Source: DASSKK01 sp035690495 (lineage in GTDB: Bacteria > Actinomycetota > Actinomycetes > Propionibacteriales > Nocardioidaceae). From it: a stretch of DNA of 21,806 nucleotides. Position 1 is the stretch's first letter. The number at the start of each line of letters is the position of its first letter. The notes beneath the pieces were generated by a model that searched no databases, had not been told where the DNA came from, and saw only the letters and a program-made list of their open reading frames with translations. The DNA is taken from the NCBI GenBank assembly GCA_035690495.1, contig DASSKK010000024.1, positions 1 to 21,806 on the forward strand. Reading direction: 5' to 3'. Shown one piece after another: positions 16,286-21,806 of this stretch. Position numbers and translations under genes: made by a program.

Positions 16286-17356
16286 TCAGGCCACGGCCCA
16301 GGTGTCGGTGCCCGTAAGGAGCGCCGCGAGTGCTTCGTCGATGTCGTCGGTGCCCTGCCGGGCGGTGCTGATCTGCTCGCGGGCCAGGTCGTCGTACGTC
16401 GGCTTCTCGACGTTGCGGAAGATCCCGATCGGGGCTCGCGAGACCACACCGGTGTCGGTGAGCCGGGACAGTGCGAACGCCGTGGTCGGGTCCTCCAGTG
16501 TCGCGTCGTGCACCACGATGTCCGCATCGTCAGCCTCGGCGGTCGCGACGACCTTCATGCCCCCGGTCGCCCGGTCGCGCACCACCGCGCGCGACCCGTC
16601 GGGACCGAAGCGGATCGGCTCGCCGTGCACCAGCGGGATGACCGCGTTCTCGTCGGCGTCCTTGCCGGAGAGCACGTCGTAGGCACCGTCGTTGAAGATC
16701 GGGCAGTTCTGGTAGATCTCCACCAGTGCGGTGCCGCGGTGCTGCGCCGCCGCGGTGAGCACAGAGGTCAGGTGCTTGCGGTCGGAGTCGATCGTGCGTG
16801 CCACGAACGTGCCCTCGGCGCCGAGCGCCAGCGACACCGGGTTGAACGGGTTGTCGAGCGACCCCATGGGGGTGGACTTGGTGATCTTGCCGGGCTCGGA
16901 CGTGGGGGAGTACTGGCCCTTGGTCAGCCCGTAGATCCGGTTGTTGAACAGCAGGATCTTCAGGTTCACGTTGCGGCGCAGCGCGTGGATCAGGTGGTTG
17001 CCGCCGATCGACAGCGAGTCCCCGTCGCCGGTGATCACCCACACCGACAGGTCCTTGCGGGCGGTGGCCAGGCCGGTGGCGATCGCCGGGGCTCGGCCGT
17101 GGATGGAGTGCATCCCGTAGGTGTCCAGGTAGTAGGGGAACCGCGCGGCGCAGCCGATGCCGGAGATCATCACCACGTTCTCGCGGGCGATGTTCAGGTC
17201 CGGGAGGAAGCCTTGGAACGCAGCCAGGATGGCGTAGTCGCCGCAGCCGGGGCACCAGCGGACCTCCTGGTCCGAGGCGAAGTCCTTGCGGGTCAGCTTC
17301 TCCTCGGTCGTCGGCACGTCCCGCAGCCCGGGGCGCGGCAGGTCGACCTGGCTCAT
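16286..17356 (-). CDS. korB: 2-oxoacid:ferredoxin oxidoreductase, beta subunit (probably 2-oxoglutarate)
   Basis: Catalytic thiamine-diphosphate subunit that decarboxylates a 2-oxoacid to acyl-CoA while reducing ferredoxin. The ATG at 17356 overlaps the korA stop and has a GGAGGAAG-type ribosome site. The protein has 356 residues. The single [4Fe-4S] cluster should use C35 and C38 (WCPGCG), C69 (GIGCAARF) and C218 (NCPIFND). The TPP motif is GDGD at 110-113, with N120 and FNN at 137-139 completing it. The following IYGLTKGQ, with its lysine, is typical of archaeal-type and actinobacterial 2-oxoglutarate or broad-specificity enzymes; pyruvate use cannot be excluded. No ferredoxin gene lies in the window. 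Confidence 0.94.
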   Translation of the reverse strand: MSQVDLPRPGLRDVPTTEEKLTRKDFASDQEVRWCPGCGDYAILAAFQGFLPDLNIARENVVMISGIGCAARFPYYLDTYGMHSIHGRAPAIATGLATARKDLSVWVITGDGDSLSIGGNHLIHALRRNVNLKILLFNNRIYGLTKGQYSPTSEPGKITKSTPMGSLDNPFNPVSLALGAEGTFVARTIDSDRKHLTSVLTAAAQHRGTALVEIYQNCPIFNDGAYDVLSGKDADENAVIPLVHGEPIRFGPDGSRAVVRDRATGGMKVVATAEADDADIVVHDATLEDPTTAFALSRLTDTGVVSRAPIGIFRNVEKPTYDDLAREQISTARQGTDDIDEALAALLTGTDTWAVA

Positions 17357-19278
17357 CGGACTTCCTCCGTCTGCTGGTTTCCGCTGTTCAGCGGGTCGTC
17401 GCCGGTCTGCGCCTCGACGAGGTCGGTGATCGCCTCGGCGAGCTCCGCAGCCCGCAGCGGCAGGCCCCGCACCCGGTTGTAGCCCACGACGTCGACAAGG
17501 AACTTCGCGCGCAGCAGCATGGACAGCTGCCCGAGGTTCATCTCGGGGACCAGCACCGCGTCGTACCTCTTCAACACCTCACCGAGGTCGTTGGGGAACG
17601 GGTTGAGGTGCCGCAGGTGCGCCTGCGCGACCTTCAGCCCCTTGTTGCGCACGTGGCGTACGGCGGCGCCGATCGGGCCGTACGTCGAGCCCCAGCCCAG
17701 CACCAGCACCCGGGCGCCCCGACCGTCGGGGCCGGCTGGGTCGTCCACTTCCGTGGGTGGGATGGTCTCGGCGACCCGCTCCACCTTGGCGGCGCGGGTG
17801 CGGACCATGAAGTCGTGGTTGGCCGGGTCGTAGGAGATGTTCCCGGTGCCGTCGTTCTTCTCCAGGCCCCCGATCCGGTGCTCGAGGCCCTTGGTGCCCG
17901 GCACCGCCCACGGGCGGGCCAGCGTCTCCTCGTCGCGCAGGTAGGGCCAGAACGTGCTCTCGCCGTCGTCGCCGGTGTGGTTGGGCTCGGTGGCGAAGCG
18001 GGGCTCGATGCGTGGCAGCTGCTCCACGTCCGGGATCTGCCAGGGCTCCGAGCCGTTGGCCAGGTAGCCGTCCGAGAGCAGCATCACCGGGGTGCGGTAG
18101 GTGACCGCGATCCGCGCCGCCTCCAGGGCCGCGTCGAAGCAGTCGGCCGGGGAGCGCGGCGCCACGATCGGCACCGGCGCCTCGCCGTTGCGGCCGAACA
18201 TCGCCTGCAGCAGGTCGGCCTGCTCGGTCTTGGTGGGCAGGCCGGTGGACGGGCCGCCGCGCTGGATGTCCACGACCACCAGCGGCAGCTCGAGCATCAC
18301 GCCGAGCCCGATGGTCTCCGACTTCAGCGCCACCCCGGGGCCGGAGGTGGTGGTGACGCCCAGCGACCCGGCGAACGCCGCGCCCAGCGCCGCGCCGATG
18401 CCGGCGATCTCGTCCTCGGCCTGGAACGTGGTCACGCCGAACCGCTTGTGCCGCGACAGCTCGTGCAGCACGTCGGAGGCCGGGGTGATCGGGTAGGAGC
18501 CAAGGAACAGCGGCAGCCCGGACTGCACCGAGGAGGCCACCAGGCCGTAGGCGAGGGCCAGGTTGCCGGTGATGTTCCGGTAGCGGCCGGTCGGCATCGG
18601 GGCCGGCTTGACTTCGTACTGCACCACGAACGTCTCGGTGGTCTCACCGAAGTTCCAGCCAGTCTTGAACGCGGTCACGTTGGCGTCGCGGATGTCGGGC
18701 ACCTTCGCGAACCGGCGCTCCAGGAACGCGATGGTCGCATCGACCGGCCTGCCGTACATCCACGACAGCAGGCCGAGCGCGAACATGTTCTTGGCGCGGG
18801 CGGCGTCCTTGCGGGACAGCCCGAACTCCTTGACCGCCTCCACGGTCATGCTGGTCAGGTCGACGCTGTGCACCGCGAACTCGTCGAGCTCGTCGGTCTC
18901 GAGCGGGTCGTGGTCGTAGCCGGCCTTGGCCAGGTTGCGGCCGTTGAAGTCGTGGCTGTCGACGATGATCGTCGCGCCCTTCTTCAGGTCCTGCAGGTTG
19001 GCCTTGAGCGCCGCCGGGTTCATCGCCACGAGCACGTCGGGGGTGTCGCCCGGGGTGAGGATGTCGTGGTCTGCGAAGTGCACCTGGAAGGACGACACGC
19101 CGGGCAACGTCCCGGCGGGTGCCCGGATCTCGGCGGGGAAGTTCGGCAGGGTGGACAGGTCGTTGCCGAACGACGCCGACTGCTGGGTGAAACGGTCGCC
19201 GGTCAGCTGCATGCCGTCGCCAGAGTCGCCGGCGAAGCGGATGATCACGCGGTCGAGCTGCTTGACCTGCTTGGTCAC
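17353..19278 (-). CDS. korA: 2-oxoacid:ferredoxin oxidoreductase, fused gamma-alpha subunit
   Basis: Partner of KorB; binds the second half of TPP and CoA. I chose the GTG at 19278 because AGAGAGG lies eight bases upstream of it; a TTG seven codons earlier (19299) would sit on top of that site. The protein then has 641 residues. The N-terminal gamma domain (about 1-195) begins with a glycine-rich FAGDSGDGMQ. The alpha domain contains YPITPASD (262 onward), the family TPP-domain motif, then AEDEIAGIGAALGAA and DIQRGGPSTGLPTKTEQ. The gamma-alpha fusion is the two-subunit type known from aerobic archaea and Mycobacterium KorA. It is transcribed away from a second complex I-like operon, a placement that suggests ferredoxin coupling. 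Confidence 0.95.
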   Translation of the reverse strand: MTKQVKQLDRVIIRFAGDSGDGMQLTGDRFTQQSASFGNDLSTLPNFPAEIRAPAGTLPGVSSFQVHFADHDILTPGDTPDVLVAMNPAALKANLQDLKKGATIIVDSHDFNGRNLAKAGYDHDPLETDELDEFAVHSVDLTSMTVEAVKEFGLSRKDAARAKNMFALGLLSWMYGRPVDATIAFLERRFAKVPDIRDANVTAFKTGWNFGETTETFVVQYEVKPAPMPTGRYRNITGNLALAYGLVASSVQSGLPLFLGSYPITPASDVLHELSRHKRFGVTTFQAEDEIAGIGAALGAAFAGSLGVTTTSGPGVALKSETIGLGVMLELPLVVVDIQRGGPSTGLPTKTEQADLLQAMFGRNGEAPVPIVAPRSPADCFDAALEAARIAVTYRTPVMLLSDGYLANGSEPWQIPDVEQLPRIEPRFATEPNHTGDDGESTFWPYLRDEETLARPWAVPGTKGLEHRIGGLEKNDGTGNISYDPANHDFMVRTRAAKVERVAETIPPTEVDDPAGPDGRGARVLVLGWGSTYGPIGAAVRHVRNKGLKVAQAHLRHLNPFPNDLGEVLKRYDAVLVPEMNLGQLSMLLRAKFLVDVVGYNRVRGLPLRAAELAEAITDLVEAQTGDDPLNSGNQQTEEVR

Positions 19279-19448
19279 GCTGTCGCCCTCTCTCCCCAAG
19301 TGCTGTCAGACGGGTGCGGTCCGAGTCGGGGACAGGCCGATCGGCCCCGATTCCCTGTCGACACTACCCTCCCTGCCTCATGCTACGTCCGCGCTCAACG
19401 TGGTCCCTGACACGTCCAGATCACGGGTTTTCTCCTAGACTCGGGCGC
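19279..19448. promoter_or_regulatory. Divergent intergenic region between korA and nuoA2
   Basis: This 170-base non-coding stretch separates the two divergent operons and must hold the promoters of both. For korA, a minus-strand TAGTGT box exists near 19372-19377, but I find no convincing -35 element. The region contains a 12-base palindrome flanked by shorter inverted arms (listed separately). The open frame that runs through it into nuoA2 encodes no recognisable sequence before residue 46. Confidence 0.6.
19331..19359. promoter_or_regulatory. Palindromic element, possible operator
   Basis: GGCCGATCGGCC at 19335-19346 is a perfect 12-base palindrome. Inverted arms GACAGG (19331-19336) and CCTGTC (19354-19359) lie around it, although the left arm overlaps the palindrome by two bases. 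Its position in a divergent intergenic region suits a regulator acting on both operons. In GC-rich DNA such palindromes also occur by chance, and no known operator consensus is matched. Confidence 0.3.
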
Positions 19449-19449
19449 G
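19436..19449 (+). promoter_or_regulatory. Candidate -10 box of a leaderless nuoA2 transcript
   Basis: TAGACT at 19436-19441 matches TANNNT, and the proposed GTG start of nuoA2 begins at 19449, seven bases after the box. No Shine-Dalgarno precedes the GTG. A CTGACA at 19407-19412 resembles a -35 element but lies 23 bases away, too far for an ordinary sigma-70 promoter. Confidence 0.4.
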
Positions 19450-19814
19450 TGGCGGACTACTACGCGGCCTACCTGCCGCTGCTGGTGATCCTGGTCGCCG
19501 GCGCGCTGCTCGTGGCCGCCATGTTCGCGGGCAACCGGCTGCTGCGCCCCTCCCACCCGACCGCCGACAAGCGGCTGCCGTACGAGTGCGGAGTGGACCC
19601 GGTCGGCGAGGGCTGGGCCCAGACCCATGTGCGCTACTACGTCTACGCCTTCCTCTACGTGATCTTCGCCGTCGACGCGGTCTTCCTGTTCCCGTGGGCC
19701 ACCGTGTTCGGCGGCCTCGGCTGGGCCACGGTCGCGGAGATGGGGGTGTTCGTCGGGTTCGTCTCGGTTGGCCTGCTCTACGCGTGGCGCAAGGGGGTGC
19801 TGACGTGGACGTGA
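19449..19814 (+). CDS. nuoA2: NuoA-type subunit of a second complex I-like enzyme
   Basis: Small membrane subunit at the junction of the peripheral and membrane arms. I place the start at GTG 19449; the frame is open further upstream, but that part has no family similarity and contains the promoter region. The protein has 121 residues, the normal NuoA length, with three hydrophobic helices (about 7-27, 62-85, 90-113). The signature YECG of the first loop is present, followed by RYYVYAFLYVIFAVDAVFLFPW, read in parts, which is typical of the second helix with its conserved aspartate. It begins an operon diverging from korAB. The number 2 only marks it as the second set; the first-set nuoA lies outside the window. 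Confidence 0.9.
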   Translation: MADYYAAYLPLLVILVAGALLVAAMFAGNRLLRPSHPTADKRLPYECGVDPVGEGWAQTHVRYYVYAFLYVIFAVDAVFLFPWATVFGGLGWATVAEMGVFVGFVSVGLLYAWRKGVLTWT

Positions 19815-20377
19815 CCGACCTGGGGATGCCCGGGGTGGGCCCGGAGCTCGGGGGGCTGCAGCGGCTGGCGCCGAAGCCGGCCCGCTACCTGCTCAACTGG
19901 GGCCGGAAGTACTCCCTGTGGGTGTTCAACTTCGGGCTGGCCTGCTGCGCGATCGAGTTCATCGCCACCTCGATGGCGCGTCACGACTTCATCCGGCTCG
20001 GCGTGATCCCGTTCGCGCCCGGTCCGCGCCAGGCCGACCTGATGGTCGTCTCCGGGACCGTCACCGACAAGATGGCCCCGGCCATCAGGCGGCTCTACGC
20101 GCAGATGCCGGAGCCGAAGTACGTCATCTCGTTCGGCTCGTGCTCCAACTCCGGGGGCCCCTACTGGGACTCCTACTGCGTGACCAAGGGCGTGGACCAG
20201 ATCATCCCCGTCGACGTGTACGTGCCCGGCTGCCCGCCGCGCCCGGAGGCGCTGTTGCAGGGCATCTTGAAGCTGCAGGAGAAGATCGACGCCGAGTCGC
20301 TGCCGCAGCGGTACGACGGGCACCGCGGTGCGGCCTCGCTGACCAGGCCGCTGCTCGGTCCGGAGCCGTCACCGTGA
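19805..20377 (+). CDS. nuoB2: NuoB-type subunit (cluster N2) of the second complex I-like enzyme
   Basis: Holds the terminal [4Fe-4S] cluster N2 that reduces quinone. The GTG at 19805 is chosen because AAGGGGG (19791-19797) lies seven bases upstream; a GTG at 19811, giving the familiar GTGA overlap with the nuoA2 stop, is the alternative. The protein has about 190 residues. All four N2 ligands are present: the tandem cysteines of GLACCAIE, the Cys of FGSCSNSGGPYW and the Cys of PGCPPRPEALL. PRQADLMVVSGTVTDKMAP is also family-typical. Where many NuoB proteins have GAC-ASSGG this one has GSCSNSGG. A functional redox subunit is expected. Confidence 0.95.
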   Translation: MDVTDLGMPGVGPELGGLQRLAPKPARYLLNWGRKYSLWVFNFGLACCAIEFIATSMARHDFIRLGVIPFAPGPRQADLMVVSGTVTDKMAPAIRRLYAQMPEPKYVISFGSCSNSGGPYWDSYCVTKGVDQIIPVDVYVPGCPPRPEALLQGILKLQEKIDAESLPQRYDGHRGAASLTRPLLGPEPSP

Positions 20378-20976
20378 AGCAGCTGTGGCCGGGGCGGGTC
20401 CGCGCGGCGTTCGCCGACGAGCTCGGCGAGCGGGCGTACGTCGAGGAGGGCTTCGGCCCGGTGACCGTCGACGTGCCCGCGGACTCCTGGCACGACTCGG
20501 TGCTGCTGGCCCGCGACGGCCTCGGGTGCACCTTCTTCGACTGGCTCTCGGCGGTCGACGAGCTCGACGACGGGTTCCGGCTGGTGTGCCATCTCGCGCA
20601 CCACCGGGCCGGCCGCACCGATCACCTGCTGCTGCGGGCCCTGCTGCCGCGCGAGGCGGCCGCCGCCCCGAGCGTCGCCGATGTCTTCCGCGGTGCGCGC
20701 TGGCACGAGCGGGAGACCCACGAGATGTTCGGTGTCGAGTTCACCGTGGACGGCCGGCCGCTCGAGCTCGCGCCGCTGCTGCTCCCCGAGCAGTTCGAGG
20801 GTCACCCGCTGCGCAAGGAGTTCGTGCTCGCCTCGCGGGTGGTCAAGCCGTGGCCGGGCGCGAAGGAACCCGGCGAGTCCGGTGAGGCCGCCCCGTCGCG
20901 ACGCCGTACCCGCCCTCCCGGCGTGCCCGAGCCCGAGCAGTGGGGGCCGCACCCGCCCGGTGGCCCGGATGGCTGA
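20374..20976 (+). CDS. nuoC2: NuoC-type 30-kDa subunit of the second complex I-like enzyme
   Basis: Peripheral structural subunit. The GTG at 20374 overlaps the nuoB2 stop (GTGA) and has CCGGAG upstream. The protein has 200 residues and contains only the 30-kDa domain. The signature appears as WHERETHEMFGVEF followed by LLLPEQFEGHPLRKEF, matching the family block ERE-x-x-(D/E)-(L/M)-FG and GHPLRK. The last 40 residues are Pro/Arg/Gly-rich. It is not a NuoCD fusion: no RPGG, MGN or other NuoD motif is present. The gene overlaps nuoH2 by 8 bases, so there is no room for nuoD at the place where it normally sits. Confidence 0.93.
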   Translation: MKQLWPGRVRAAFADELGERAYVEEGFGPVTVDVPADSWHDSVLLARDGLGCTFFDWLSAVDELDDGFRLVCHLAHHRAGRTDHLLLRALLPREAAAAPSVADVFRGARWHERETHEMFGVEFTVDGRPLELAPLLLPEQFEGHPLRKEFVLASRVVKPWPGAKEPGESGEAAPSRRRTRPPGVPEPEQWGPHPPGGPDG

Positions 20977-21806
20977 GCTCGCGGACGCGGTGCTGCGCGT
21001 CGTACTGGTCATCGCGGCGTTCCTGCTGCTGCCGCTGCTGGTCGGCCAGACCGAGCACAAGGTGATGGCGCACATGCAGAGCCGGGTCGGTCCGATGTAC
21101 GCCGGCGCCTTCCACGGCTGGGCGCAGCTGGTCGCCGACGGGGTGAAGTTCGTGCAGAAGGAGGACGTGGTCCCCGCCGACGCGGATCCGTGGGTGTTCC
21201 GGCTGGCGCCCGCGGTGGCGTTGCTCCCCTACCTGGTCGCGCTGCTCGCGATCCCGCTCGGGCCGGGTCTGGTGGGCCAGGACTTCGACATCGGGCTGTT
21301 CTTCGTGCTGGCGGTGATGGGCGTCGGCGTGATCGGCACGCTGATGGGCGGCTGGTCGAGCGCCAACAAGTTCAGCCTGCTGGGCGGGATCCGGGTCGCG
21401 GCCCAGCTGATGGCCTACGAGCTGCCGTTCGTGCTGGCCGCGGCCTCCGTGGCGATGGCCGCGGGCACCCTGTCGCTGAGCGGCATCGTGGAGGCCTGGA
21501 GCCCGTGGTGGCTGCTGTGGCAGCTGCCCGGTGCGGTGGTGTTCTTCGTCGCGGGGCTCGCGGAGCTGCAGCGGCCGCCGTTCGACATGCCCGTAGCGGA
21601 CGCGGAGATCGTGTTCGGCCCGTTCACCGAGTACGGCGGGCTGCGGTTCGCGCTGTTCATCCTCGCGGAGTACGCCGGCATCGTGGTGCTGTCCGCGCTC
21701 ACCACGGTGCTGTTCCTCGGAGGCTGGCACGGACCGGTCCCCGCCGCGCTCGGCTGGCTGTGGACGCTGGCCAAGACCGGCCTCGTGGCGTTCGTGGTGG
21801 TGTGGG
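20969..21806 (+). CDS. nuoH2: NuoH-type subunit of the second complex I-like enzyme, 3'-truncated by the window
   Basis: Quinone-channel membrane subunit; 279 codons are visible from the ATG at 20969 and no stop is reached. The first helix is followed by MQSRVGPM, then LVADGVKFVQKEDVVP and MGGWSSANKFSLLGGIR, all clearly NuoH. The conserved acidic loop reads ELQRPPFDMPVADAEIV: E199 and E213 are kept, but V209 and D211 replace glutamates present in the first copy (E238 and E240 of the gene at 6053). FTEYGGLRFALFILAEY and FLGGW follow normally. The start lacks a strong ribosome site and overlaps nuoC2, suggesting translational coupling. It is a distant paralogue rather than a recent duplicate of the first nuoH. 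Confidence 0.94.
   Translation, partial: MAELADAVLRVVLVIAAFLLLPLLVGQTEHKVMAHMQSRVGPMYAGAFHGWAQLVADGVKFVQKEDVVPADADPWVFRLAPAVALLPYLVALLAIPLGPGLVGQDFDIGLFFVLAVMGVGVIGTLMGGWSSANKFSLLGGIRVAAQLMAYELPFVLAAASVAMAAGTLSLSGIVEAWSPWWLLWQLPGAVVFFVAGLAELQRPPFDMPVADAEIVFGPFTEYGGLRFALFILAEYAGIVVLSALTTVLFLGGWHGPVPAALGWLWTLAKTGLVAFVVVW

Noticed and set aside
19279..19299. TTG start at 19299 for korA
   Set aside because: The AGAGAGG ribosome site lies inside that extension and is correctly spaced for the GTG at 19278.
17608..19410. 600-codon plus-strand frame opposite korA
   Set aside because: Composition is Val/Gly/Arg/His shadow-like, and korA on the other strand has clear domain motifs.
19314..19448. 45-residue N-terminal extension of nuoA2
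   Set aside because: No similarity to NuoA, no hydrophobic helix, and it overlaps the likely promoter region; the GTG at 19449 yields the normal family length.
20374..20976. NuoCD fusion or a hidden nuoD2 in nuoC2
   Set aside because: The 200-residue product ends shortly after the 30-kDa signature and has none of the NuoD motifs.
1..21806. tRNA, rRNA, CRISPR array, insertion sequence or prophage genes
   Set aside because: Coding genes fill nearly the whole window, the non-coding gaps are short, and no direct-repeat arrays, transposases or RNA-gene signatures were seen.

Overview
The window reads as a chromosomal segment from a high-GC actinobacterium. Codons end overwhelmingly in G or C, GTG and TTG starts are common, and the overall layout (complete nuo operon, polyprenyl diphosphate synthase, rarD, korAB, second nuo set) resembles Nocardioides/Streptomyces-type genomes. 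That assignment is from memory of gene order and protein style; no search was run.

Region 1 (1-14228, + strand) is the respiratory complex I operon from nuoD, cut by the left edge, through nuoE, F, G, H, I, J, K, L, M and N. Nearly every junction is an ATGA, GTGA, TGATG or TAATG overlap, so the genes are translationally coupled. A trans-polyprenyl diphosphate synthase (14238-15275) follows nine bases after nuoN and probably makes the menaquinone side chain, so quinone supply sits in the same transcript as its reductase. The outstanding anomaly is in nuoD: 81 codons (193-435) are repeated in frame directly downstream (436-678), with about 11% nucleotide divergence that is mostly synonymous. 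NuoG also lacks the ligands of the extra N7 iron-sulfur cluster.

Region 2 (15295-19278, - strand) holds, in transcription order, korA and korB and then a RarD-type membrane permease. KorA is a fused gamma-alpha subunit of a 2-oxoacid:ferredoxin oxidoreductase; KorB is the TPP and iron-sulfur beta subunit. rarD appears to have its own leaderless promoter.

Region 3 (19449-21806, + strand) diverges from korA across a 170-base intergenic region and begins a second complex I-like operon: nuoA2, nuoB2, nuoC2, nuoH2 (cut by the right edge). No nuoD lies between C2 and H2, and no NADH-input genes (E, F, G) occur in the visible part.

Together the layout suggests two complex I-type machines. One is a standard NADH:menaquinone oxidoreductase. 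The other may take electrons from ferredoxin reduced by KorAB. The second machine must obtain its NuoD subunit from elsewhere, possibly from operon 1, which makes the duplicated nuoD doubly interesting. The ferredoxin link is inference from gene neighbourhood. No RNA genes, mobile elements or CRISPR arrays were seen.
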